A stretch of 64,000 bases of DNA from Paracoccus amoyensis (GTDB taxonomy: Bacteria > Pseudomonadota > Alphaproteobacteria > Rhodobacterales > Rhodobacteraceae). Within the stretch, counting starts at the first letter, position 1. Every line of letters starts with the position of its first letter. Made by a program: the position numbers and the translations under genes. The DNA lies in the NCBI RefSeq assembly GCF_014490725.1, contig NZ_JACOQL010000004.1, forward strand, positions 496,001 to 560,000, read 5' to 3'. Shown here piece by piece: positions 56,101-64,000 of this stretch. The notes beneath the pieces were generated by a model. The model did not search any database. It was given only the letters and a program-made list of their open reading frames with translations, and was not told the DNA's origin.

Positions 56101-56157
56101 TTCGGCTGGCTGGGACGCAAGATCGGATTGAACGGCCCGCGCAAGGTCGAAGGGTGA
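53104..56157 (+). CDS. RND efflux transporter, AcrB/HAE1 family
   Basis: Inner-membrane proton-driven efflux pump of 1017 aa. It has 12 membrane helices and two large periplasmic loops. Signatures include SIRHPVPPIAIFLVLLIIG near the start, the proton-relay Asp pair in GILVDDAIVEIEN (about 399-400) and the Lys in helix 10 (GIVTKNSIMLVEFA). Substrate may be drugs, detergents or lipids. It forms a two-gene unit with the adaptor. Confidence 0.94.
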   Translation: MNFSTWSIRHPVPPIAIFLVLLIIGLVSFMRLPVTAMPNIDLPIVQVTVNQPGAAPSELTTQVVQPIEDSISSVTGVRNISSSASDSLASITIEFELETDSDRAVNDIKDAVANVREDLPESVSEPIVQRLDVTGYPILTYAVSDPTQSIEMLSKFVDDVIGRQLANVDGVGKTTRIGGASREIKVELNPERLLAHGLTAAEVSDQLRAKNIDMAGGRGDLAGIEFSIRTLGSASSVDRLAVTPIALPQGGSIALNQLGQVIDGPAEERSFALLNGQPVVAFGVYRATGESDLATGDGVKERLDQIRARYPNTRITLIDDATTYTEASYHSAMETLYEGAALAVIVVFIFLRNWRATLVAAVALPLSIIPTFFVMQWLGFTLNGISLLGITLVTGILVDDAIVEIENIVRHIGMGTPPYEASEEAANEIGLTVIAISLSIVAVFAPVSFMGGIPGQYFKQFGLTVAVSVLFSLLVARIITPMMAAYFMRGNVHAADAKDGVIMRGLMSILRWTMRHRGLTLLAGAGIFALSIFSATLLPSEFIPEQDVGRSQISLELPPGSTIEDTDHATRRLTAKIEEAPETQSVFAYSDGSDVTHARLMINYGKKETRDRSQFDIEDDLKAAVASFPDVRINFQNAEGMNDLTINVLSDTEAGAARGGDLLVAEMVKLPTLEDVRSSSSMQRPEIQIRPKQELATLLGVPASAIATTLRIATLGDTESNLAKFNAGDEQIPIVVRLSQRARADIPTIENLRVPSAAGQIPLASVADITMSSGATTIERYNRQFQTTVSANLAEGALLGPVSAQVTQLQEKIDMPPNTAISASGDAEIMGEVFAAFALAMGSGVMLVYVVLVLLFHNFVTPITILLSLPLAIGGAILALFVTGNSISMAVVIGFLMLMGIVTKNSIMLVEFALSAMEHGTPKREAILDAVHKRARPIVMTTIAMSAGMVPSALATGEGGEFRAPMAIAVIGGLLLSTVLSLLFVPALFSMIHGAQSRIFGWLGRKIGLNGPRKVEG

Positions 56158-56284
56158 TCCTGTCCGACCCTTGGCGGTTGATTTCGGAACTTAGCTGCTG
56201 CCAGATCGTCTTACTTATGGTTGAGTTGCACATGATGCGTGCCCTTTGGCCGCGCCACATCCAGGCTAGTCAGGAGGACGCATT

Positions 56285-58066
56285 TTGTTGAACCACATCC
56301 TTGCCGAATATTCCGCCTGGGTCGCGCTGGCCGTCCTGCTGTTGATCTTTATCGGCTTTGCCATGGAAAAGCTGCCGACCGAGGTCGTCGCCGGGGTTGG
56401 TGCCGCGATCTTTGTCCTGATGGGCTATGTGACCACCGAAGAGGCTTATGGGGTGTTTTCAAACCCCGCCCCGCTGACGATTGGGGCCATGTTCGTGCTG
56501 ACGAGCGCCCTGGTCAGAACGGGTGTGCTGGAACGGGTGGTCGGCATCATTCTGGATTTCGCCGGCGATAAGCCCGCCCTGGCGATTTTTGGGATCATCG
56601 CCGGCGCGACGCTGCTCAGCGGATTTGTCAACAATACGCCGGTTGTCCTGATCCTGATCCCGATCGTGCTGCGAATTGCACAACGGTTCGGCGTCGCCTC
56701 GACCAGGTTGCTGATCCCGGTATCCTATGCGTCGATCCTGGGAGGGACGCTGAGCATGATCGGGACATCGACCAATCTTCTGGTCGATGGTGTTGCCCGC
56801 GAAAACGGGATGCAGCCCTTTGGCATATTCGAGATCACCCCGATCGGCATCGTCGCCGCCGTTTCGGGCTTGCTGATGCTGGCTGTCACCGGGCGATTTC
56901 TTTTGCCCGATCGGCCTGATGCCCCATCCGGTCTGGACGGCGACGAGGTGACGTTTCTGACGGATGTCGCGATCCTGCAGGACGGACCCTTCACCGAAAC
57001 CCCGGTGGGTGAGATTTCCGCCCTGAAACTGCCCAGCCTGAAACTGCGCGGTGTTCGCCGTTCCGGCGTGTTGTTGCGGGGCGAGGTCAAAGAGATGACC
57101 TTGCGCAAGGGCGACGCTCTGATCGTCATGGCGACCTCGTCTGAACTGCTGACGCTGGCCAGCCGGGAAGACGTGCGGATCGGTTTGCCCGGACCCGCCG
57201 CCAAGGCAGACGACAGCGCCGTGGTCGAGGCCGTTCTGGCGCCGCAAAAGGCCATCGTTGGCCATCGCCTGAAAGAGCTGGGTCTTGATGGCCGCTTTGG
57301 CGTGCGCGTTCTGGGGATCCATCGTCACAACCATACCTCGGGCCGCGATTTGCGCAGCTCGCATCTGCGGGCGGCGGATCGGCTGTTGCTGGAAGGTCCG
57401 GCGACCGGTCTGGATGCGATGAGCCAGCAGGGCGTGATCGTCTCGCTGAACCGCACCAGTGGCCGCGCCTATCGCCGGTCCAAGGCGCCGATTGCGATTG
57501 CCGCGCTTCTGGCGGTGGTCGTTCTGGCTGCACTGAACGTGATGCAGATCGGGATATTGGCGATGCTGGCGGTGGTCGGCATTCTGGTGCTGCGCTGCAT
57601 CGACAGCGACGAAGCGTGGCGGGCGATCGATGCGGGCGTTCTGGTGCTGATCTTTGCCATGCTGATCATGGGCATCGGGTTGCAGAACACAGGCGCTGTT
57701 GATTTGGTCGTCACGGGAATCGCCCCCTATCTGACCAACCTGCCTGCCTGGGCGGTGCTGATTGCCATCTATCTGCTGGCCTCGGTCCTGACCGAGTTGA
57801 TTACGAACAATGCCGTTGCCGTGGTGATGACGCCGATCGTCATTGGACTGGCGGGGCAGGTGGGAATAGACCCGCGCCCCTTTGTCGTGGCGGTGATGTT
57901 TGCGGCCAGCGCATCCTTTGCGACACCCATCGGATACCAGACCAACACGCTGGTCTATGCCGCCGGCAACTATAAATTCACCGATTTCGTCAAGGTCGGG
58001 CTGGCGATGAACATCGTCGTGGGATTGGCAACCAGTCTGGCGATCTACGCCTATTACGGCGTGTGA
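56285..58066 (+). CDS. SLC13/DASS-type anion transporter with two RCK_C domains
   Basis: Inner-membrane transporter of 593 aa, of the group that carries sulfate, dicarboxylates or other anions with sodium or protons. The N-terminal half (GFVNNTPVVLILIPIVLRIA, SMIGTSTNLLVDG) and C-terminal half (ELITNNAVAVVMTPIVIGLA, SFATPIGYQTNTLVY) carry the paired ion-binding motifs. Two TrkA-C (RCK_C) domains lie between (about 225-300 and 315-395). The start is TTG at 56285, with AGGAGG 7 bases upstream; a second TTG follows immediately. Confidence 0.88.
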   Translation: MLNHILAEYSAWVALAVLLLIFIGFAMEKLPTEVVAGVGAAIFVLMGYVTTEEAYGVFSNPAPLTIGAMFVLTSALVRTGVLERVVGIILDFAGDKPALAIFGIIAGATLLSGFVNNTPVVLILIPIVLRIAQRFGVASTRLLIPVSYASILGGTLSMIGTSTNLLVDGVARENGMQPFGIFEITPIGIVAAVSGLLMLAVTGRFLLPDRPDAPSGLDGDEVTFLTDVAILQDGPFTETPVGEISALKLPSLKLRGVRRSGVLLRGEVKEMTLRKGDALIVMATSSELLTLASREDVRIGLPGPAAKADDSAVVEAVLAPQKAIVGHRLKELGLDGRFGVRVLGIHRHNHTSGRDLRSSHLRAADRLLLEGPATGLDAMSQQGVIVSLNRTSGRAYRRSKAPIAIAALLAVVVLAALNVMQIGILAMLAVVGILVLRCIDSDEAWRAIDAGVLVLIFAMLIMGIGLQNTGAVDLVVTGIAPYLTNLPAWAVLIAIYLLASVLTELITNNAVAVVMTPIVIGLAGQVGIDPRPFVVAVMFAASASFATPIGYQTNTLVYAAGNYKFTDFVKVGLAMNIVVGLATSLAIYAYYGV

Positions 58067-58130
58067 GTCACTGCGCAATTCGTGCGACGGCCGGGACGGC
58101 TTAATCAAAAGCCAATTCGGTTCCTCGAAA

Positions 58131-58150
58131 TTAACATCATGTTAATGATG
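58131..58150. promoter_or_regulatory. Nested palindromes upstream of the MFS transporter
   Basis: TTAACAT-C-ATGTTAA (58131-58145) is a perfect 15-bp dyad. Overlapping it, CATCAT-GTTA-ATGATG (58135-58150) is a second perfect dyad. They lie about 100 bases before the transporter ATG in an AT-rich patch, a good place for a repressor or activator. Confidence 0.5.
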
Positions 58151-58247
58151 CGGACATATTGATATTTTACGTAACGGAAACTGTCTGGCACATCTGTTGC
58201 ATGGGTCACGCCGAGGGGGCGCGCCGCCCATAAGGGAGAGGTTTTCC

Positions 58248-59636
58248 ATGACTGATGCAACGGCCAGTGCGCCGGAATACAGAAAGCAATCCGGCAAGGC
58301 GGCTGCCAGCGGGTGGGTTGGCTCGGCGCTTGAATATTACGACTTCTTTATTTACGCGACGGCTGCGTCGTTGATTTTCCCGCAGATATTCTTTCCATCG
58401 GACAATCCGCGCGTGGCAATTATCGCATCGCTGGCGACCTATGGGGTCGGCTATGTCGCGCGACCCATTGGCGCGTTTGTTCTGGGCCATCTGGGCGATA
58501 CGCATGGACGCAAGAATGTCTTGCTGATCTGTATGTTCCTGATGGGAATTTCGACGCTGCTGGTCGGTCTTTTGCCGACCTATCAACAGGTCGGGATTCT
58601 GGCGCCGATCCTGCTGGTGATCCTGCGCTTGATTCAGGGATTTGCTGTTGCTGGCGAGATCGCAGGGGCAAGTTCCATGATCCTTGAACATGCGCCCTTT
58701 GGCCGGCGCGGGTTCTTTGCCAGCTTTACCTTGCAAGGGGTTCAGGCTGGACAAATTCTGGCGGCTGCGGTGTTTCTACCGCTGGCCCACTTCATGCCGG
58801 ACGAGGCGTTCAACAGTTGGGGTTGGCGTATTCCGTTCCTGCTGAGTTTCGTGGTCATCATCGCAGGCTGGATCATCCGCCGCGAAGTCGATGAAACGCC
58901 GGCCTTCCAGAAAGAAGAAGCCCAGCACGAAACCCCGCGTTCGCCCGTGATCGAGGCGATCCAGAACACCTGGCCCGATATGATCCGGGTGATCTGCATG
59001 GCGCTGATGAACACGATCCCGGTCGTGGCGACTGTTTTCGGCGCGGCTTATGCCGTGCAGGCGGCCTATGGCATCGGGTTCCACAAGGACGTGTATCTGT
59101 GGATCCCCGTGGCAGGGAATATCATCGCCTGTCTGATCATCCCCTATGTCGGCAATTTGTCGGACAAGATCGGCCGCCGGCCCCCGATCATCATCGGTGC
59201 ATTGGGATCTGGCTTGCTGGCCTTCGGCTATCTTTACGCCATCTCGATCCATTCGGTCCCGCTGGCGATTCTGATGTCGCTGCTGATGTGGGGGATCGTG
59301 TATCAGGGGTATAATGCCGTGTTCCCCAGCTTCTATCCGGAACTGTTCCCGACCCGGACGCGGGTGTCATCCATGGCCATCTCGCAAAATATCGGCACCA
59401 CGATCACGGCGCTGTTGCCCGCTTTGTTCGCCTTTGTCGCGCCACCCGGTTCGACCAATGTGCCATTGGTGGTGGGGTCGATCGCCTTTGCCGTCGCCTG
59501 TATCGCCGCAATCGCTGCGTGGTCGGCGCGCGAAACCTATCGCGTCAGAATCGGGGATCTGGGCAATCCGAAGGCCGTTCCGGTGGACAAGGAAACCTAT
59601 GACCGGCTGCGGAAAGAGGCGATCAGCAACGCCTGA
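58248..59636 (+). CDS. MFS transporter, metabolite:H+ symporter (MHS) type
   Basis: Twelve-helix transporter of 462 aa related to ShiA, ProP and KgtP. The MHS signature is seen in GWVGSALEYYDFFIYATAASLIFP, the loop HLGDTHGRKNVLL between helices 2 and 3, and RLIQGFAVAGEIAGASSMILEHAP. Substrate unknown (organic acid or osmolyte). AGAGG lies 6 bases before the ATG at 58248. A terminator follows. Confidence 0.9.
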   Translation: MTDATASAPEYRKQSGKAAASGWVGSALEYYDFFIYATAASLIFPQIFFPSDNPRVAIIASLATYGVGYVARPIGAFVLGHLGDTHGRKNVLLICMFLMGISTLLVGLLPTYQQVGILAPILLVILRLIQGFAVAGEIAGASSMILEHAPFGRRGFFASFTLQGVQAGQILAAAVFLPLAHFMPDEAFNSWGWRIPFLLSFVVIIAGWIIRREVDETPAFQKEEAQHETPRSPVIEAIQNTWPDMIRVICMALMNTIPVVATVFGAAYAVQAAYGIGFHKDVYLWIPVAGNIIACLIIPYVGNLSDKIGRRPPIIIGALGSGLLAFGYLYAISIHSVPLAILMSLLMWGIVYQGYNAVFPSFYPELFPTRTRVSSMAISQNIGTTITALLPALFAFVAPPGSTNVPLVVGSIAFAVACIAAIAAWSARETYRVRIGDLGNPKAVPVDKETYDRLRKEAISNA

Positions 59637-59667
59637 CGTGGCGGCCGTTCGGACATGGATTTGACAA

Positions 59668-59703
59668 TCCGCCCGCGGGGTGACCGGCGGGCGGAATTCT
59701 TTT
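59668..59703 (+). terminator. Intrinsic terminator after the MFS transporter
   Basis: TCCGCCCGC (59668-59676) pairs with GCGGGCGGA (59687-59695), followed by ATTCTTTT. It also lies just beyond the convergent YcaC-like gene. Confidence 0.75.
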
Positions 59704-59724
59704 GGTTGCAGGGGGATCCGGCGA

Positions 59725-60372
59725 TCAGCCGATCTTGCCCTCTTTCATCAGGGCGAAGCGCTTGGGGAAATACCAGCGCAGAACCTGCCGGAACTTGTCC
59801 GAGCTTTCGCGCGCCCAATTCCGCATCAGTTCAGAGCCGAACTGAATCGCGGTGATTGGTGTCGCACCGGCAGCACGCATCCGTTCCAGCGCCTGTTCAT
59901 GTGCAACGGGTGAAATACCACCGACCGCATCCGCCACGGGATAGACGTGATACCCCTCGGCCTGCATGTCGAGTGTGGGGAAGGTCACGCAAACTTCGGT
60001 CCACAGGCCGGCCATCACGATGTTCTTGCGGCCCGTGGCCTCGACAGCCTTGCGGAACTCCTCATCCTCCCAGCTGTTCACGCCGGTGCGGTCGATTTCC
60101 GTGACGCCGGGCAGCTCTGCCATGATTTCCGCCGCAGTGCCTTCGTTGACGCCCATGCCGACCGCCACGGTCGAGACGATGACTGGAATATCATAGGCGG
60201 CGGCAAGTTTGCATAATGCGATGACATTCAAGTCAATTTCTTCACGGCTGGACGAGGTGACGGTGCGATACTGTTCGGGCTGATAGTCAATCAAAACCAA
60301 CGCGCAGTTTTCCGGTGTCAGCAGATGATCGGATTTCGGATCGCGGATCGGTTCGGGTTGAGTTTTCGTCAT
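59725..60372 (-). CDS. YcaC-like cysteine hydrolase (isochorismatase superfamily)
   Basis: A 215-aa hydrolase of unknown substrate. Asp29 (LIDYQPEQ), Arg96 (IDRTGVNSWED, in place of the usual Lys) and Cys128 (GLWTEVCVTFPTL) match the catalytic triad of the YcaC subgroup. The start is the ATG at 60372, with AAGGAG 6 bases upstream; a TTG at 60378 is too close to that site. The gene stands alone between two terminators. Confidence 0.9.
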   Translation of the reverse strand: MTKTQPEPIRDPKSDHLLTPENCALVLIDYQPEQYRTVTSSSREEIDLNVIALCKLAAAYDIPVIVSTVAVGMGVNEGTAAEIMAELPGVTEIDRTGVNSWEDEEFRKAVEATGRKNIVMAGLWTEVCVTFPTLDMQAEGYHVYPVADAVGGISPVAHEQALERMRAAGATPITAIQFGSELMRNWARESSDKFRQVLRWYFPKRFALMKEGKIG

Positions 60373-60530
60373 GGTCAACTCCTTACAGATGTTTGTCGGT
60401 CACGTCCTGGGGCTGGTGCCATTAGGTAAAACTGTCGCCGTGGCGACATGCTGTCAAGTGCATACAAATGAATCTGGGCGCGGCTTTCAAAGGTCATCAA
60501 GGCAGCATTGAATGCGTGCGAATACAAACG

Positions 60531-60565
60531 AAAAACCCCGCCGGGCTTTTGCCGGCGGGGTTTTT
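60531..60565. terminator. Bidirectional terminator after pdhC
   Basis: AAAAACCCCGCCGG (60531-60544) pairs perfectly with CCGGCGGGGTTTTT (60552-60565) over 14 bp with a 7-base loop. It lies 20 bases after the pdhC stop and closes the pdh operon. Confidence 0.92.
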
Positions 60566-60585
60566 GTTTCAGCGTTTCGCAGCGA

Positions 60586-61907
60586 TCAGGCCAGCATTCC
60601 CATCGGGTTTTCCAGATGGCCGACGATCTTTTCCAGAAGCTGCGCCCCAAGGGCACCGTCGATGACCCGGTGGTCAACCGACAATGTCATCGACATGACA
60701 TTGCGGATCACCACCTCGCCGTTTTCCGCGACAGGCGTGGGAATGCCCGCGCCGACGGCGAGGATCGCACCATGCGGCGGGTTGATGACGGCGTCGAAGT
60801 TTTCGATGCCGAACATGCCCAGGTTGGAAATCGCAAAGCTGCCGCCCTGATATTCATGCGGGGCCAGCTTCTTGGTCTTGGCGCGGGTGGCGAGATCCTT
60901 CATTCGGAGGACAGGGTGGACAGGGTCTTTTGCTGCGCATCCCGCAGGACCGGGGTGAACAGGCCACCTTCTATCGCGACGGCGACGGCCACATCCGAAG
61001 GTTTCAGCTTCAGAATGCGATCACCCGCCCAGACAGCATTGGCATCGGGCACTTCCTGCAGGGCAAGCGCGCAGGCCTTGATGATGAAGTCGTTGACCGA
61101 CAGCTTCACGCCGCGATCTTCCAGCTGCTTGTTCAGCGTGGCGCGGAACTTCATCAGCTCGTCCAGCTTGGCCGACCGGCGCAGATAGAAATGCGGGATG
61201 GTCGATTTGGCCTCGGACAGGCGGGCGGCGATGGTGCGGCGCATGCCGTCCAGCGCGACCTCTTCTGTTTCGCGGTCGGCATACATCTTGAGGATGGTTT
61301 CTGCCGATGGACCCGCCGAAGCTGCGGTCGCCGGTGCGGCTGCTGCGGGCGCGGCACTTGCTGCCGTTGCCGGCTTTGCCGCCCCGGGCTTGGCGCCTTC
61401 GACGTCGGCTTTGATGATCCGGCCATGTGGGCCGCTGCCCTGAATGGCCGACAGATCGACGCCCTTGTCCGCCGCAATGCGACGCGCCAAGGGGGACGCA
61501 AAGACACGGCTGCCATCGCCAGCCTTGGGCGCGGCGGGGGCAGGGGCAGCGGCGGCAGGTGCGGCGGGTGCCGCTTCGGCTTTGGCCTCGGCCTTGGGGG
61601 CGTCTGCCTTGGGTGCTTCTTCTGCCTTGGGGGCGGGGGCGCTGCCGATATCGGCGGCACTTTCACCTTCTTCCAGCAGGACGGCAATAGGGGTGCTGAC
61701 CTTCACCCCTTGCGTCCCTTCGGCAATCAGGATCTTGCCGATGGTGCCTTCGTCGACGGCTTCAAATTCCATCGTCGCCTTGTCGGTTTCGATTTCGGCC
61801 AGGATGTCACCGCTGCTGACGGTGTCGCCTTCTTTCACCAGCCACTTGGCCAGCGTGCCCTCCTCCATCGTCGGAGACAGCGCGGGCATCAGGATTTCTG
61901 TTGGCAT
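60586..61907 (-). pseudogene. pdhC: PdhC, dihydrolipoyl acetyltransferase (E2), split by a one-base frame break
   Basis: Core of the pyruvate dehydrogenase complex, moving acetyl groups from lipoate to CoA. A lipoyl domain (1 to about 80, lipoyl Lys43 in [11 protein letters not shown]) is followed by an Ala/Pro/Lys linker, a peripheral subunit-binding domain ([19 protein letters not shown]) and the catalytic domain with DHRVIDG near the end. At 60900-60903 the frame ends in TGA after LSTLSSE, and the next frame starts at the overlapping ATG with [13 protein letters not shown]. One missing A in GAAATGAAG restores an unbroken protein of 440 residues. An assembly error is likely; stop-start reinitiation is the alternative. 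Confidence 0.93.
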
Positions 61908-61919
61908 CTCGCGTGCTCC

Positions 61920-63293
61920 TTACTTGTAGGTGACTTTTTTCACGGCTTCGATGATCTCGGGGACCGTGATAAGGGCGTGCTTTTCAAGGTTCGCGGCATA
62001 GGGCATCGGAACGTCCTTGCCGGTGCAGTTGATCACGGGCGCGTCCAGATAGTCGAACGCGTTTTCCATGATATAGGCCGACAGGTGGTTGCCGATGGAT
62101 CCGACGGGGAAGCCTTCCTCGACCGTGATGGCGCGGTTGGTTTTCTTGACCGATTCGATCACGGTGCCGTAATCCAGCGGGCGCAACGTGCGCAGGTCGA
62201 TCACCTCGGCGTCGATCCCCTCTGCTGCCAGCTTTTCCGCCGCATCCAGCGAATGCCCGACACTGATGCCGAAGCTTATGATGGTGACATCCTTGCCCGG
62301 ACGGACGATGCGGGCCTTGCCAAAGGGAATGGTGAAATCTTCCAGATCGGGAACTTCAAAGCTGCGACCGTAGAGGATTTCGTTTTCAAGGAAGATGACC
62401 GGGTTCGGATCGCGGATCGCGGTTTTCAGCAGACCTTTTGCATCCGCCGCCGAATAGGGCATCACGACTTTCAGACCGGGAATGGCTGCATACCATGCCG
62501 CGAAATCCTGGCTGTGCTGTGCGCCCACGCGGGCTGCGGCCCCGTTGGGGCCACGGAAGACCATCGGCGCGCCCATCTGACCGCCCGACATATACAGCGT
62601 TTTCGCGGCCGAGTTGATGATATGGTCAATCGCCTGCATGGCGAAGTTGAACGTCATGAACTCGACAATCGGGCGCAGGCCGGCCAGCGCCGCACCCGTG
62701 CCGATTCCGGCAAAGCCGATTTCGCTGATCGGGGTGTCAACGATGCGCTTGGGACCGAACTTGTCCAGCAGGCCCTGGCTGATCTTGTAAGCGCCCTGAT
62801 ATTCGCCGACCTCTTCCCCCATCAGGAAGACGGTGTCGTCGCGGACCATTTCCTCTTCCATGGCCTCGCGCAGTGCTTCGCGCACGGTCATGGTTTTCAT
62901 CGGCGTGCCTTCGGGCCAGTCGGGGCTGGCATTGGCGGCGGGCGTTGCTGCCGGGGCGGCTTGCGCGGCCACTGTCGCGGGCGTGCTTTCGCTTTCGGTT
63001 GAAGCAGGCGCTGCGGCGGCAGGTGCGCTGGCGATGGCATCGGCGCTTTCGCCTTCTTCCACCAGCACAGCGATAGGGGTGTTCACCTTCACACCCTGCG
63101 TGCCTTCGGCGATCAGGATCTTGCCCATGATGCCTTCATCGACAGCTTCAAATTCCATCGTGGCTTTGTCGGTTTCGATCTCGGCGATAATGTCGCCTGC
63201 CTTCACCTCATCGCCTTCTTTCTTCAGCCATTTCGCCAATGTGCCTTCTTCCATCGTCGGCGACAGGGCGGGCATCAGGATTTCGGTAGCCAT
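61920..63293 (-). CDS. pdhB: PdhB, pyruvate dehydrogenase E1 component subunit beta with N-terminal lipoyl domain
   Basis: Beta subunit of the alpha2beta2 E1 enzyme. An N-terminal lipoyl domain (1-80, Lys43) and Ala-rich linker (to about 135) precede the transketolase-like domains ([57 protein letters not shown]). Fusion of a lipoyl domain to E1-beta is an alphaproteobacterial trait. The ATG at 63293 has GGGAGGG 8 bases upstream; the GTG at 63302 touches that site. The product is 457 aa. It lies 15 bases after pdhA. Confidence 0.96.
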   Translation of the reverse strand: MATEILMPALSPTMEEGTLAKWLKKEGDEVKAGDIIAEIETDKATMEFEAVDEGIMGKILIAEGTQGVKVNTPIAVLVEEGESADAIASAPAAAAPASTESESTPATVAAQAAPAATPAANASPDWPEGTPMKTMTVREALREAMEEEMVRDDTVFLMGEEVGEYQGAYKISQGLLDKFGPKRIVDTPISEIGFAGIGTGAALAGLRPIVEFMTFNFAMQAIDHIINSAAKTLYMSGGQMGAPMVFRGPNGAAARVGAQHSQDFAAWYAAIPGLKVVMPYSAADAKGLLKTAIRDPNPVIFLENEILYGRSFEVPDLEDFTIPFGKARIVRPGKDVTIISFGISVGHSLDAAEKLAAEGIDAEVIDLRTLRPLDYGTVIESVKKTNRAITVEEGFPVGSIGNHLSAYIMENAFDYLDAPVINCTGKDVPMPYAANLEKHALITVPEIIEAVKKVTYK

Positions 63294-63308
63294 TCTTGTC
63301 ACCCTCCC

Positions 63309-64000
63309 TCAGGCGTTTTCTTCCGCAGAACCCTGCGGAATTTCTTCGGCGTAGATATCGGTCCACAATTCGGACAGCGCGGGTTCCGGGCTTTCCTTGG
63401 CGTATTCCGCCGAATCGTTGACGATGTCCTTGATTTCCTTGTCGATGGCCTTCAGCTCATCTTCGGTTGCGTGCTTGCCTTGCAGCAGCAGTTCGCGGAC
63501 GTTTTCGATGGAGTCGCGTTCGTCGCGCATCTTCTGAACTTCTTCGCGTGTGCGATATTTCGCAGGGTCGGACATCGAGTGGCCGCGATAGCGATAGGTC
63601 ATGACTTCAAGGATATAAGGGCCCTTGCCCGCGCGGCAGTGGGCCACGGCTTTTTCGCCGGCAGCTTTCACGGCCAGCACGTCCATGCCGTCCACCTGTT
63701 CGCCCGGAATGCCAAAGGCTTCACCGCGACCAAAGAACGTCGTCGACTTGGTCGAGCGGCGCACCGACATGCCCATGGCATATTGATTGTTTTCGATCAC
63801 GAAAACGACCGGCAGATCCCACAATTCGGCCATGTTGTAGGTTTCGTAGACCTGACCCTGGTTGGCCGCGCCATCGCCGAAATAGACGAAGGTAACGTTG
63901 TCATTGCCCAGATATTTGTCGGCAAATGCCAGACCGGCGCCCAGCGGAACCTGTGCCGCGACGATGCCGTGACCGCCGTAGAAATGCTTCTCGCGGCTGA
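63309..64000 (-). CDS. pdhA: PdhA, pyruvate dehydrogenase E1 component subunit alpha (5' end outside the window)
   Basis: Thiamine diphosphate subunit that decarboxylates pyruvate. The frame is open to the right edge, so the gene is partial. The TPP motif GDGAANQGQVYE followed by NNQYAMGM is seen, and the phosphorylation-loop equivalent YRYRGHSMSDPAKYRTREEV follows. The C terminus ends GSAEENA at TGA 63309-63311. Upstream residues include SREKHFYGGHGIVAAQVPLG, as in the family. Confidence 0.96.
   Translation of the reverse strand, partial: SREKHFYGGHGIVAAQVPLGAGLAFADKYLGNDNVTFVYFGDGAANQGQVYETYNMAELWDLPVVFVIENNQYAMGMSVRRSTKSTTFFGRGEAFGIPGEQVDGMDVLAVKAAGEKAVAHCRAGKGPYILEVMTYRYRGHSMSDPAKYRTREEVQKMRDERDSIENVRELLLQGKHATEDELKAIDKEIKDIVNDSAEYAKESPEPALSELWTDIYAEEIPQGSAEENA

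Noticed and set aside
56459..58108. 549-codon minus-strand ORF opposite the SLC13-type transporter
   Set aside because: Antisense shadow with Gln/Arg/His-rich, domain-free product.

Overview
The window is a GC-rich stretch of alphaproteobacterial core chromosome. Gene content points to a Rhodobacteraceae member close to Paracoccus. The cytochrome aa3 genes run ctaC-ctaB-small ORF-ctaG-ctaE-surf1 as in Paracoccus. There is an ethylmalonyl-CoA pathway pair (ccr and ecm), a MipZ-type division ATPase, and a pyruvate dehydrogenase E1-beta with an N-terminal lipoyl domain. Genus is an inference from gene order and protein sequence. I see no tRNA, rRNA, insertion sequence, prophage or CRISPR array.

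Layout. 1-11 kb, minus strand: the start of folD, a chorismate mutase, then ftsH and tilS at the end of a cell-envelope cluster (unknown 196-aa gene, ybgC, tolQ, tolR, tolA, tolB, pal, cpoB). 11-16 kb: an orphan plus-strand ORF, a secreted phytase-like protein with a Pho-box-like array, a two-subunit 3-oxoacid CoA-transferase, and a short prephenate dehydrogenase. 16-22 kb, minus strand: topA, dprA, tldD. 22-31 kb, plus strand: the cta cluster, thrC, an M16 peptidase with a frameshift, an acetyltransferase and a GlcD-like FAD oxidase. 31-37.5 kb: apt and a flavin reductase (minus), an acetyltransferase and EcsC protein (plus), a RecD-like helicase (minus), an M48 protease and an amino acid transporter (plus). 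37.5-42.4 kb: divergent ccr and ecm, then an acyltransferase. 42.4-47.6 kb, minus strand: the ribosome and translation cluster ffh, acetyltransferase, chorismate mutase, rpsP, a 48-aa ORF, rimM, trmD, rplS, rpmE. 47.7-60.4 kb: an azoreductase divergent from its LysR regulator, a DMT exporter, a 93-aa unknown, an AT-rich gap, mipZ, an RND efflux pair, an SLC13-type transporter, an MFS transporter and a YcaC-like hydrolase. 60.5-64 kb, minus strand: pdhC, pdhB and the 3' part of pdhA.

How the genes work together. Tol-Pal-CpoB couples outer-membrane constriction to division, with FtsH as membrane protease. The cta genes encode subunits II and III of cytochrome oxidase with heme O synthase and the copper and heme assembly factors. 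ccr and ecm are two steps of acetyl-CoA assimilation. The pdh genes feed acetyl-CoA from pyruvate. Two AroQ-type chorismate mutases and a TyrA-like dehydrogenase serve aromatic amino acid synthesis.

The most notable observations are a run of Pho-box-like half-sites at 11-bp spacing plus a ribosome-site-masking hairpin before the phytase-like gene; a 48-aa membrane microprotein between rpsP and rimM; single-base frame breaks in pdhC and the M16 peptidase, a broken start in the LysR gene and possibly further breaks elsewhere, which may be assembly indels; and several palindromes and tandem repeats in otherwise empty intergenic regions. I found no clear new multi-gene system.
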